From SZUA-100 sp965248135 (GTDB taxonomy: Bacteria; Pseudomonadota; Alphaproteobacteria; Rhizobiales; Rhizobiaceae), in contig CBDFIN010000012.1 in assembly GCA_965248135.1 (NCBI GenBank), positions 806,001-870,000 on the forward strand: a stretch of DNA of 64,000 nt, in the 5' to 3' direction. A program made the translations under genes and the position numbers. The first letter of the stretch is position 1; every line of letters begins with the position of its first letter. The notes below the pieces were generated by a model. That model was not told where the DNA came from, ran no database searches, and was given only the letters and a program-made list of their open reading frames with translations. Of the stretch, positions 41,654-50,402 are shown one piece after another.

Positions 41654-42844
41654 ATGCCACGCGCAAATTACCTATTTACAAGTGAATCAGTATCAGAAGG
41701 CCATCCCGACAAGGTCTCCGACCGGATTTCCGACGAAATAGTCGATCTTTATTACCGTATTGCGTCTGAAGAGGGCATGAATCCTTGGGATGTGAGGGTG
41801 GCAGCCGAAACGCTGACCACCACCAACAAGGTTGTCGTCGCCGGTGAAACCCGGGGGTCAAAAAATATCACTCCCGAACACATCGAGCAGGTTGCACGCG
41901 ACGCTATTAAAGACATCGGCTATGAGCAGGATGGTTTTCACTGGAAGAATGCTGATGTAGATATCTTGCTGCACGCCCAGTCAAGCGACATAGCGCAAGG
42001 TGTTGATGCGGCCGGCAACAAAGACGAAGGCGCCGGTGACCAGGGCATTATGTTTGGCTATGCCAGCAGCGAGACACCTGAATTGATGCCAGCGCCGATT
42101 TACTACTCCCACAAAATTCTGGAAGTACTGGCGGCGGCCCGAAAGTCCGGCGAAGCCAGCCAGCTTGGTCCGGATTCCAAAAGCCAGGTGTCGGTGGTCT
42201 ACGAGAACGGCAAACCGGTGAGAGCATCGTCGATTGTGCTGTCAACCCAGCATCTCGACGCCGACATGTCGTCTGCCGATGTGGCTGATCTCGTGCGTCC
42301 TTATATCGAAAATACCTTGCCGGACGGTTGGATCACCAGCAACACGGTTTGGCACATTAATCCAACCGGTAAATTTGTCATCGGCGGGCCGGATGGCGAT
42401 GCCGGTCTGACCGGGCGGAAAATCATCGTCGACACCTATGGTGGTGCCGCACCCCATGGGGGTGGGGCGTTTTCCGGCAAGGACCCGACCAAGGTCGATC
42501 GTTCGGCCGCATATGCGGCCCGTTATCTGGCGAAGAACATCGTTGCGGCCGGTTTTTCTGACTGGTGCACAATCCAGCTTTCCTACGCAATTGGTGTGGC
42601 CCAGCCACTATCTGTTTATGTCGATACCGGCGGTCACTCTACCGTTGAGGAAGCACGTCTTGAGGAAGTTATCGCCAAGGTCATGGATCTGTCGCCGCGC
42701 GGTATTCGTACCCACCTAGACCTCAACAAGCCGATCTATGCCAGAACCTCGGCCTATGGCCATTTTGGCCGCATTCCTGATGCCGATGGCGGTTTCTCCT
42801 GGGAAAAGACCGATCTGGTCGAACAACTTCGAGCTGCCGTTTGA
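41654..42844 (+). CDS. metK: S-adenosylmethionine synthetase
   Basis: A 396-residue MetK that forms SAM from methionine and ATP. The first domain begins FTSESVSEGHPDKVSDRISD (catalytic His), the central loop has HAQSSDIAQGV and GAGDQGIMFGYA, and the signature GGGAFSGKDPTKVDRSAAYA lies near residues 270-290. Length is standard. The Shine-Dalgarno AGGGG is 8 bp before the ATG. The stop overlaps the TTG start of trmB. Confidence 0.97.
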   Translation: MPRANYLFTSESVSEGHPDKVSDRISDEIVDLYYRIASEEGMNPWDVRVAAETLTTTNKVVVAGETRGSKNITPEHIEQVARDAIKDIGYEQDGFHWKNADVDILLHAQSSDIAQGVDAAGNKDEGAGDQGIMFGYASSETPELMPAPIYYSHKILEVLAAARKSGEASQLGPDSKSQVSVVYENGKPVRASSIVLSTQHLDADMSSADVADLVRPYIENTLPDGWITSNTVWHINPTGKFVIGGPDGDAGLTGRKIIVDTYGGAAPHGGGAFSGKDPTKVDRSAAYAARYLAKNIVAAGFSDWCTIQLSYAIGVAQPLSVYVDTGGHSTVEEARLEEVIAKVMDLSPRGIRTHLDLNKPIYARTSAYGHFGRIPDADGGFSWEKTDLVEQLRAAV

Positions 42845-43551
42845 TTGCTGGAGGTCCAGACGACCGGAAACCCGGACAGGGCGCATTCTTCGGCCGCAAA
42901 AAGGGCCACAAACTGCGCGATCGCAAGCAGCGGTTAATCGATTGCCTGTTGCCAAGCCTGACAATCGACATCAGCCAGCCAAAACCCGATGAGATATCGC
43001 GTCTGTTTGCCCATCCGTGCGGCCCGGTGCGAATGGAAATCGGCTTTGGCGGCGGCGAATATCTTGCCGCCAAGGCCGAGCGCAATAAAAATATCGGCTA
43101 TATCGGTGTTGAGCCATTCATCAACGGCATGGCCAAGCTGCTTGGTGAGATAGAAGATCGCGGGCTGCACAATATTCGGCTCTATAGCAATGATGCAATT
43201 GAGCTCCTTGACTGGCTGCCGCCAGATTGCCTTGAGCAGATCGACCTCATCTATCCCGATCCATGGCCGAAAAGGCGCCATTGGAAGCGCCGCTTCGTCA
43301 ATCAGGTGAACCTTGACCGCATGGCCCGGGTGCTTGTGCCCGGCGGCCAATTCCGTTTCGCCTGCGATATTGTATCCTACGTCAACTGGACGCTCACCCG
43401 TTGTCAATATCATCCGGCGTTTACATGGAAGGCGGTTGCCGCCGACGACTGGCGCATGCCATGGCAGGGTTGGCATTCTACCCGCTATGAGGCCAAGGCT
43501 ATTCGCGAGGGCCGCACACCAGCCTACTTGAGCTTTATTACAGGCAATTGA
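42841..43551 (+). CDS. trmB: tRNA (guanine-N7-)-methyltransferase
   Basis: A 236-residue TrmB that makes m7G46 in tRNA. The N-terminus holds GAFFGRKKGHKLRDRKQ, motif I is MEIGFGGGEYLAAKA, and the family PDPWPKRRHWKRRFV is intact, with the C-terminal YEAKAIREGRTPAY. No ATG or GTG lies between the metK stop and the conserved N-terminus, so the TTG at 42841 must be the start; it overlaps the metK TGA as TTGA. It is convergent with lepA 24 bp later. Confidence 0.94.
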   Translation: MIAGGPDDRKPGQGAFFGRKKGHKLRDRKQRLIDCLLPSLTIDISQPKPDEISRLFAHPCGPVRMEIGFGGGEYLAAKAERNKNIGYIGVEPFINGMAKLLGEIEDRGLHNIRLYSNDAIELLDWLPPDCLEQIDLIYPDPWPKRRHWKRRFVNQVNLDRMARVLVPGGQFRFACDIVSYVNWTLTRCQYHPAFTWKAVAADDWRMPWQGWHSTRYEAKAIREGRTPAYLSFITGN

Positions 43552-43575
43552 AATTATTGAAGAACCTGTCGTTGC

Positions 43576-45384
43576 CTAATCACCCATTTTCAGGGCAGCG
43601 ATAAACGCCTCCTGCGGGATGTCGACCTTGCCGAATTGGCGCATTTTCTTTTTGCCAGCCTTTTGTTTTTCCAACAATTTGCGTTTTCGCGTGGCATCGC
43701 CGCCATAGCATTTGGCGGTAACGTCCTTGCGCATCGCCGAAATCGTTTCGCGGGCAATAACCGTACCGCCAATCGCCGCCTGAACCGGTATCTTGAACAG
43801 GTGACGGGGTATCAGCTCCTTCAGTTTCTCGCACATTTCACGCCCGCGCCTTTCCGCGGCGGCGCGATAAACCAGCATCGAAAGCGCATCGACGGGTTCG
43901 CCATTGACCAGGATCGACATTTTGACCAGATCGCCGGCGCGATGGTTATCGAGCTGATAGTCAAACGAGGCATAACCCTTGGAGATCGACTTCAGCCGGT
44001 CATAAAAATCAAACACCACCTCGTTGAGCGGCAGATCGTAGGTGAGCATGGCGCGCTTGCCGACATAGGTCAGCTCCTTTTGCACCCCGCGACGGTCCTG
44101 GCAGAGCTTGAGAATTCCGCCGAGAAATTCGTCCGGTGTAAGAATGGTTGCGTGGATCCATGGTTCGCGAATTTCAGCAATCTTCATCACTTCCGGCATA
44201 TCGGCGGGATTGTGCAACTCAATCTCACTACCGTCGTTCATGGTCATTTGATAAACGACGGAAGGTGCCGTGGCGATAAGATCGAGATCAAATTCACGCT
44301 CCAGCCGTTCCTGCACGATTTCCAGATGCAGCAGGCCCAAAAATCCGCAGCGAAAACCGAAGCCAAGGGCGGCTGAAGATTCCATTTCGAACGAAAAGCT
44401 CGCATCATTGAGCCGCAGTTTGCCCATGGCGGTGCGCAGGTTTTCGAAATCGGCAGCATCGACCGGAAACAGGCCACAAAACACCACCGGCTGGGCCGGT
44501 TTAAAACCTGGCAATGCCTCAGCGGTCTGGCGCTTATCCTCGGTAATCGTATCGCCAACGCGGGTGTCGGCAACCTCTTTGATCGAGGCGGTGATAAAGC
44601 CGATTTCGCCCGGCCCAAGGGCATTAACATTAACCAGTTTCGGGGTAATGATGCCGGTACGGTCGACCAGATATTTGGCGTCGGTGCCCATCATGCGAAT
44701 GGTCTGGCCTTTTTTGAGTACGCCATCGATGATGCGCACCAGAACAATGACACCAAGATAGGCGTCGTACCAGGAATCAACCAGCAACGCCTTTAGCGGC
44801 GCGGCGACATCACCACCTGCTGGCGGTGGCAGATCATTGACGATGGCCTCCAACACATCGCCCACACCGATGCCGGTTTTGGCCGAAATCTCGACCGCAT
44901 TGGAAGCATCAAGGCCGATTACCTCCTCAATCTGTGCCTTGATGCGCTCCGGTTCGGCGGCCGGCAAGTCGATCTTGTTGAGAACGGTGACGATGTCATG
45001 ATCGTTGTCGATCGCCTGATAGACATTGGCAAGGGTCTGTGCCTCCACGCCCTGAGATGCATCAACGACCAATAAAGAACCCTCACACGCTGACAATGAA
45101 CGTGATACCTCATAGGCAAAATCAACGTGGCCGGGAGTGTCGATGAGATTGAGAATGTAACTCTCGCCATTGTTGGCCTGATAGCGCAAGCGCACCGTTT
45201 GGGCCTTGATGGTGATGCCGCGTTCGCGCTCAATATCCATTGAATCAAGCACCTGCTCCGACATTTCACGATCGGTCAAGCCACCGGTCATCTGGATCAA
45301 CCGGTCGGCAAGCGTAGATTTGCCGTGGTCGATATGGGCAACAATGGAAAAGTTGCGAATATGATCGATTGGAATTATGCTCAT
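43576..45384 (-). CDS. lepA: Elongation factor 4 (LepA)
   Basis: A 602-residue translational GTPase. G1 is AHIDHGKSTLADRL, followed by the switch region RERGITIKAQTVRL, G3 DTPGHVDF, G4 NKID and the C-terminal LepA-specific domain ending KGDVTAK-like GGDATRKRKLLEKQKAGKKK. It back-translocates or promotes recovery of stalled ribosomes. Its ATG (45384) is only 3 bp from the ATG of the divergent extensin-like gene, so the promoters must lie within the coding regions. Confidence 0.97.
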   Translation of the reverse strand: MSIIPIDHIRNFSIVAHIDHGKSTLADRLIQMTGGLTDREMSEQVLDSMDIERERGITIKAQTVRLRYQANNGESYILNLIDTPGHVDFAYEVSRSLSACEGSLLVVDASQGVEAQTLANVYQAIDNDHDIVTVLNKIDLPAAEPERIKAQIEEVIGLDASNAVEISAKTGIGVGDVLEAIVNDLPPPAGGDVAAPLKALLVDSWYDAYLGVIVLVRIIDGVLKKGQTIRMMGTDAKYLVDRTGIITPKLVNVNALGPGEIGFITASIKEVADTRVGDTITEDKRQTAEALPGFKPAQPVVFCGLFPVDAADFENLRTAMGKLRLNDASFSFEMESSAALGFGFRCGFLGLLHLEIVQERLEREFDLDLIATAPSVVYQMTMNDGSEIELHNPADMPEVMKIAEIREPWIHATILTPDEFLGGILKLCQDRRGVQKELTYVGKRAMLTYDLPLNEVVFDFYDRLKSISKGYASFDYQLDNHRAGDLVKMSILVNGEPVDALSMLVYRAAAERRGREMCEKLKELIPRHLFKIPVQAAIGGTVIARETISAMRKDVTAKCYGGDATRKRKLLEKQKAGKKKMRQFGKVDIPQEAFIAALKMGD

Positions 45385-45387
45385 GGC

Positions 45388-46152
45388 ATGGGATTTAGCA
45401 GGGTTTGGATAAGATGCAACTTGTTAGTCGCCGCTTGTTGCACAACCGCAATCATGGCGACTTTTTTTGCCAACCCGGCCTCGGGACAGGAGAGTGAACC
45501 CTTGCGCATACCGGTTCCCCAATCGAGGCCAGACAAACCGTCAATCCAGCAAACTGAACAGCCGAGAGAGGCCCCACCCAAGCCGGTTTATCGCGCCGCC
45601 TGCCCGGCTTTGCTGTCGGGTAAAATCAAGGCTTTGCCACTGGCGCGGCTGAGTGATGGTGAATGCGGTGAGCGGTCACCCTTGTCATTGCAAGGTCTTG
45701 GCCAGGCACTGCAAGCAAAACTCAAACCGGCCCCAAAGCTCAATTGCCGCATGGCAACAGCACTTTCGCACTGGTTCGAGGTGCTGGACAAGGCGGCAAG
45801 AAATTCGCTCGCATCGCCAGTGACACAAATCACCGGCGGCCCCGGCTATCACTGCCGCCGGCGCAACAATCTCCCCGATGGCAAGATCTCTGAACACGGC
45901 TTTGCCAATGCGCTTGATATTACCGGGTTCAAACTGGCCGATGGCAGAACGATTACATTTACCAATGACTGGGTGGTTGAAGATGGTGCCGCACCATCGC
46001 CAGCTGCGGCGTTCTTGCGTACCATTCACGCTGCTGCCTGCGATAGATTTACCACTGTGCTTGGACCGGAAGCAAACAAATTTCACAGCGACCACCTGCA
46101 TGTGGATCTTGGATGCCATGGCAAAACCTGCACTTACAAGCTTTGCCAATGA
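45388..46152 (+). CDS. Exported extensin-like C-terminal domain protein
   Basis: A 254-residue protein with a long signal peptide (VAACCTTAIMATFFANPASG, cleavage near G-QES), then a Pro-rich stretch rich in PVPQSRPDKP, and an extensin-like C-terminal domain. This domain carries KLNCRMATALSHWF, ITGGPGYHCRRRNN, SEHGFANALDITGF and HSDHLHVDLGC, where the His and Asp residues could bind a metal. In alphaproteobacteria the function is not known; a cell-wall role is likely. The start at 45388 is chosen because earlier ATGs fall in lepA. Confidence 0.85.
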   Translation: MGFSRVWIRCNLLVAACCTTAIMATFFANPASGQESEPLRIPVPQSRPDKPSIQQTEQPREAPPKPVYRAACPALLSGKIKALPLARLSDGECGERSPLSLQGLGQALQAKLKPAPKLNCRMATALSHWFEVLDKAARNSLASPVTQITGGPGYHCRRRNNLPDGKISEHGFANALDITGFKLADGRTITFTNDWVVEDGAAPSPAAAFLRTIHAAACDRFTTVLGPEANKFHSDHLHVDLGCHGKTCTYKLCQ

Positions 46153-46219
46153 GGTGGTCGCAGTATGACTCAGCTACTTATCAAGATGAACAAAGCGGAT
46201 GGGTCGGCGATCAACCAAT

Positions 46220-46861
46220 TCAGGGTCGCCTGAAAGCCGCCCGCGCCTCTTCAACCTTTTGACGGCAAAAACAACCTTCAATATGGTCGTTGACAATGCC
46301 CATGGCCTGCATGAAGGCGTAAACAGTGGTCGGGCCGACAAACGACCAGCCACGTTTTTTCAGTTCTTTTGAAATCAGCGTGGAAGTGTCGGTTTTACCA
46401 AGCGCCATCAACGTGGCATGGTCCATTTTTTCCGGCCGTTCTTCTGCTGCCGGCTCAAAACCCCAAAACCAACTGCCGAGCGAACCCTCCTGCTCGACCA
46501 TTTCAAGCGCCCGCCTGGCATTATTGATGGTCGAAGTGATTTTACCACGATGGCGCACAATGCCGGCATCGTGCACCAGCCGCTCGATATCGTCATCACC
46601 GAACCGGGCCACTTTGTTATAGTCAAATCCGGCAAAGGCGCTGCGGAAGTTTTCCCGCTTTCGTAAAATTGTCAGCCATGACAGACCGGACTGGAACCCT
46701 TCCAGGCAGATCTTTTCAAACAGCTTGAAATCATCGTCGACCGGCATGCCCCATTCCTCGTCGTGATAGACGCGATAATCATCCTTCCCGCCGTGCCAAA
46801 AACAACGTATCAGCCCATCTTCGCCCCGGGTCAGTCCTTTGGGCAAATGTTCTTGTATCAT
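46220..46861 (-). CDS. tag: DNA-3-methyladenine glycosylase I
   Basis: A 213-residue Tag glycosylase that removes 3-methyladenine. The N-terminal RCFWHGGKDDYRVYHDEEWG includes the first zinc Cys and the catalytic-side Tyr and His. ICLEGFQSGLSWLTILRKRE and SFVGPTTVYAFMQAMGIVND complete the core. The C-terminal zinc pair is near NDHIEGCFCRQ. Length is somewhat over the E. coli protein. Confidence 0.95.
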   Translation of the reverse strand: MIQEHLPKGLTRGEDGLIRCFWHGGKDDYRVYHDEEWGMPVDDDFKLFEKICLEGFQSGLSWLTILRKRENFRSAFAGFDYNKVARFGDDDIERLVHDAGIVRHRGKITSTINNARRALEMVEQEGSLGSWFWGFEPAAEERPEKMDHATLMALGKTDTSTLISKELKKRGWSFVGPTTVYAFMQAMGIVNDHIEGCFCRQKVEEARAAFRRP

Positions 46862-46978
46862 CCAAAATCTCCTGGATCAATTCTGCATTCCGGTTATGTA
46901 ATATCTCGACTCAACCACAATTGTGAGGCACAAGGTTTGTTTCAAGCTTTTGATCTAATAGCAATTGGAATCCAGACA

Positions 46979-47701
46979 TTGTTTTACAGGTTGTTGAAAG
47001 TCACAATACCTGCAATCAGCGCCCTGGTTGCCGGTTTACTTGTTATTGTCGACGCGATGGCTTTCACCGATGGTTCGGTAATCCGCGGGTTCAACAAGAC
47101 CGTTTTCGGATCGGAATTCTCATCCGGTGGCAGCCAAAGCCACTATATTCGCAAATTTCGCAAACCGGTAAATTTCTATATTCACAATCGAGCCCGCAAA
47201 AACCGCCGTCCCGCCGCCAAGAGATTTATCAGAAGTCTCAACCGAACGGTTCGCGGGCTGAAAACCCGTATTGTCAGCAGCCCGGGTCAGGCAAATTTTC
47301 AACTCTACATTGTCGACCGGCGCGATTACAATGACACGGTACGCAATACGGTTTACCGCCGAAAAAATGCGGTGGTGCGCGGTCGCTGTATGGTGCGTTC
47401 CGTGTTCACCCGATTTGGCATTTCACGGTCAGACGCGGTGATCGTTTCGAATGAGGGAGAAAATCTGTTCCGCCGCTGCTTGATCGAAGAGGTTTTGCAA
47501 GGACTGGGACCGCTTAACGAGGACACCAGCCTTTCCGCATCAATGTTTAATGATCGCACCCGCCACACCAGATTCACTCGCTTCGACCGTTATATCTTGA
47601 ATATGTTATATGACCGACGGCTGAAATCGGGCGAAAGCCAGCGCGACGTGCAGTCACGTCTGCCCAAAGTGCTTGGCGACGTCAAACGCTGGATCAAGTA
47701 G
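46979..47701 (+). CDS. Exported DUF2927 protein
   Basis: A protein of about 240 residues with an N-terminal signal or anchor (FYRLLKVTIPAISALVAGLL) and a DUF2927 domain: KFRKPVNFYIHN, FQLYIVDRRDYND, CLIEEVLQGLGPLNEDTSL and LNMLYDRRLKSGESQRDVQ. The conserved CxIEE and Asp motifs resemble a zincin-like site; the function is unknown. The start is uncertain: the TTG at 46979 is preferred (GGAA upstream), with an alternative TTG at 46937; an open frame reaches 46763 but overlaps tag. It is next to a second L,D-transpeptidase. Confidence 0.75.
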   Translation: MFYRLLKVTIPAISALVAGLLVIVDAMAFTDGSVIRGFNKTVFGSEFSSGGSQSHYIRKFRKPVNFYIHNRARKNRRPAAKRFIRSLNRTVRGLKTRIVSSPGQANFQLYIVDRRDYNDTVRNTVYRRKNAVVRGRCMVRSVFTRFGISRSDAVIVSNEGENLFRRCLIEEVLQGLGPLNEDTSLSASMFNDRTRHTRFTRFDRYILNMLYDRRLKSGESQRDVQSRLPKVLGDVKRWIK

Positions 47702-47766
47702 TTGTTACCAAGCGGGCGACTTAAAACCGACCCGCCAGATATCATTAACCTCGTTATTGAACCCCT

Positions 47767-47791
47767 TGTTTACCATGAAGAACGGTAAACA
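47767..47791. promoter_or_regulatory. Perfect 8-bp inverted repeat before the L,D-transpeptidase
   Basis: TGTTTACC and GGTAAACA are separated by 9 nt in the 213-bp gap between the DUF2927 gene and the transpeptidase. It could be an operator, or an RNA hairpin, upstream of the latter. Confidence 0.5.
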
Positions 47792-47914
47792 GTGTCTAAA
47801 TGCAGGCAATACAATTTGATTCATAATTCGGTTGCAAAGGTCGCGCATTGTTCAGCCACAGCGCTCTCGCTATCGGCGATGCGCACGTTGATGAAATGTA
47901 AATGAGTACGTCAC

Positions 47915-48706
47915 ATGACCAGATTTGTTTTTACCGCCATACTTGCGGGATTGGCAGCGTTGATTTCACTTTCGCTTTCGTTGTCGCAGGCTTCAGCCGG
48001 CAAGCGCTATGCCACGCCGCCGCCGCTGGTTCTAAGCCCTGATTTATCCAAGCCGATGATGTTGCAACTGCGCGGCACCTACGGGGTCAGGCGAAAGACG
48101 TCGAACCGCCCGGCCTGGCGCAAGCAACAGCGAAGAAAAAGAATTCGCGCCTCGTCGCGCCGCACGTTGAAACCTGCATCAATGCGCTCAGGGGTTAGGG
48201 TTCGCAAAAAGCGGCAATCCCGCAAGAAAGGCGCCAGCCGCCGGAAATTCGACCCGGCGCTGCTGCCGACAATGGTCAATTATTCAAGCCCCCACAGGCC
48301 GGGCACGATTATCATCAGTACGGCTGAACGCAGGCTCTATCTGGTAACCGCCACCGGCAAGGCACGACGCTATGGTGTCGGCGTCGGCAAACAGGGCTTT
48401 CAGTGGAGCGGTACCAACAAGATATCGCGCAAGGCCGAGTGGCCAAGCTGGCATCCGCCGGCGGAAATGATTGCGCGTGAAAAAGCAAAAGGCCGCCATC
48501 TGCCGGAATATATGGCCGGTGGACCAAACAATCCGCTCGGTGCCAGGGCGATGTATCTGGGTTCAACGCTGTACCGCATTCACGGTTCCAACCAGCCCTG
48601 GAGCATCGGCCGCGCTGTTTCTTCCGGCTGTATCAGAATGCGCAATCAGGATGTGGTCGATCTCTACGAGCGAGTAAAAATCGGCTCCAAGGTGGTGGTG
48701 CTTTAG
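47915..48706 (+). CDS. L,D-transpeptidase with a basic linker
   Basis: A 263-residue protein with a Sec signal peptide (LAALISLSLSLSQASA, cleavage before GKRYAT). Residues of about 58-112 are dominated by Arg, Lys and Ser (RRKTSNRPAWRKQQRRKRIR). The YkuD domain in the C-terminal half has GGPNNPLGARAMYLG and the active-site IHGSNQPWSIGRAVSSGCIR with its Cys. It is a paralogue of the enzyme at 30932-32002 but is soluble or wall-associated rather than a lipoprotein. The role is 3-3 peptidoglycan cross-linking by family inference. Confidence 0.92.
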   Translation: MTRFVFTAILAGLAALISLSLSLSQASAGKRYATPPPLVLSPDLSKPMMLQLRGTYGVRRKTSNRPAWRKQQRRKRIRASSRRTLKPASMRSGVRVRKKRQSRKKGASRRKFDPALLPTMVNYSSPHRPGTIIISTAERRLYLVTATGKARRYGVGVGKQGFQWSGTNKISRKAEWPSWHPPAEMIAREKAKGRHLPEYMAGGPNNPLGARAMYLGSTLYRIHGSNQPWSIGRAVSSGCIRMRNQDVVDLYERVKIGSKVVVL

Positions 48707-49207
48707 GGCGTGTTGAGTATGGTTTCGGACATGGCTGAGCGATGGAAGAAAACCATCGCTACCGCCGATCACCATTTTTGAAATTCGTTCGGCGGCATGG
48801 TCGACAAGTCGGTTTTGTGCATTTTTTCCGTGCAGCTATCAGCCAATCTGGGTAAGAACGGGGGAATGCCGGCGATTTCAACGATCGTCAATGTACTTTG
48901 TAATTCTAATAAGCAGCCATTCAGTTGGTGTGTACTTATGTATATTATGACGCATACGTTCTGTTGATATGAGCCACTATCGGAAAACCACGGTTTGACT
49001 TATAGAATAATTTGCACTTTGAATGGTAAGAGGGGATTAATCTCTAAGATGCTAGAATGCGCGCGGCAGAATGAGTGAACATACTTAGAAATGTTGACTA
49101 GGCGTTGAGCGAGATTCGATGCTAAGCCGGAAAATATTGCGCGGTATTGTTGTACTATTAGGATTTAGGGACTACTGTCCCCCAGCGTTCCGCAATCAAG
49201 GCTAAGA
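48707..49207 (+). other. AT-rich non-coding gap before the accessory patch
   Basis: No gene was found in these 501 bp. Notable are a strong hairpin at 48738-48760 and a small stem GGGAC-TACT-GTCCC at 49168-49181 close to the next gene. The sequence becomes visibly richer in A+T from about 48890. No insertion-sequence ends or tRNA site were recognised. Confidence 0.5.
48738..48760 (+). terminator. Perfect 8-bp hairpin after the L,D-transpeptidase
   Basis: AGCGATGG and CCATCGCT flank the loop AAGAAAA, 32 bp after the stop. A T-run comes about 14 nt later (CATTTTTG), so it may act as a terminator for the preceding gene, though the spacing is loose. Confidence 0.5.
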
Positions 49208-50365
49208 ATGATGAAATTGGGATTGATGGCAGTATCCTGTTTTTTGCTCCACCTCCTTTCTTCGCAAGTGTGGGCTGCAGCGGATGTAATTCGCATTGGA
49301 TTTGTGCCCGCGTTCAACGATGCAAGCAGCCAGGACTTCGCGAGAGTGCTAAAAACTGCTGTCGATGATTTAAACCAAATCAGAGGCGACGAAAACCGGG
49401 ATGTAGAATTGGTGGTTATTCCCATTCACACTAAAACTGCCGACGAATCTGGAGCCTTTATTGCTGCTGCACTAAAATATCGCGTTGATGTGGTCATTGG
49501 CGGCACTACGGAAGATAGTGCTGGGGCTTTGCGAACTGTCGCCGCGCAGACCAAAACGCCAACACTGATCTTACACAGTTCACCGGTAGGTACACGCGCT
49601 TGGGGCGCTGCAGGCAATATAGCCTATATGGAGCAACGTGATGAAGTAGTATTTCAGACTGCAATAAAATACTGGGTAAGAAATCTTAAAGCGAAGAGAG
49701 TGGCTGTAATATTTGATAAGACTGATCCAGTATTCTATCAATATGGTTCCATTCTTGTGCAGAAATCTCTTGCAAATATTGTGGATAACGTGATCGAATT
49801 CCCGTTCAAATCTCTAGAAATCGATCAATTGGACAGTTTGGTCACATCTGCTTTGTCAGAACGACTTGATGCGATCATAATTTGCGCGAATCCATGGGAT
49901 ACTGCAAATTTATCCAAGGTCATTGGCAAAAAATCCGATCTAACTGTTTTCGGAGCCACACCAGGCGGCTGGTCACCGCAAATGTCAATGTTCGTGGCGG
50001 GCGGCGCTGCCGATTTTTACTATGGGGCACAGTCGTATCCCTTGGCAATGGCATCCATAGATAATGCGAAATTCTCAAATAATTTGCGGGAAAAACTCAA
50101 CTGGCATGCTGATTCTGAAATTGGGCACAAGATGGTCCAAGCATACGATGCAGTAAATTTGGCTGTACAATTGCATGAATCTTTGGATGGAAATGAAAAC
50201 AAAATTATGGCGTATTGGAATAATGTAAAAGAATTTAATGGATTATCTGGAGCGATGACAGTTAGCGCTGATGGCTCTATAGTGGCGTCAACAAGTATAT
50301 TGAAAGCGACCAAAATGGGTGCTATTGTCGCATCTCATTTTCGTCCCCGCCTTAACGGCGAGTAA
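49208..50365 (+). CDS. Periplasmic ligand-binding protein (type 1 fold, ABC-type)
   Basis: A 385-residue exported protein: signal peptide MKLGLMAVSCFLLHLLSSQV (cleaved near VWA-AADV), then IRIGFVPAFNDASSQDFARV, a type 1 periplasmic binding-protein start, with GGTTEDSAGALRTVAAQTK and the second-lobe block AKRVAVIFDKTDPVFYQYGS. The family binds amino acids, amides or signals. No permease or ATPase genes are adjacent, so it may serve a distant transporter or a sensor. Codon and base use are more A/T-rich than those of the flanking housekeeping genes. Confidence 0.8.
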   Translation: MMKLGLMAVSCFLLHLLSSQVWAAADVIRIGFVPAFNDASSQDFARVLKTAVDDLNQIRGDENRDVELVVIPIHTKTADESGAFIAAALKYRVDVVIGGTTEDSAGALRTVAAQTKTPTLILHSSPVGTRAWGAAGNIAYMEQRDEVVFQTAIKYWVRNLKAKRVAVIFDKTDPVFYQYGSILVQKSLANIVDNVIEFPFKSLEIDQLDSLVTSALSERLDAIIICANPWDTANLSKVIGKKSDLTVFGATPGGWSPQMSMFVAGGAADFYYGAQSYPLAMASIDNAKFSNNLREKLNWHADSEIGHKMVQAYDAVNLAVQLHESLDGNENKIMAYWNNVKEFNGLSGAMTVSADGSIVASTSILKATKMGAIVASHFRPRLNGE

Positions 50366-50402
50366 ATTTCTGTGAATACATTTAGAGAATTCAGTTGAGC
50401 AT

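Noticed and set aside
43636..44376. 246-codon open frame antisense to lepA
   Set aside because: lepA is fully conserved here; the antisense frame has no known motif.
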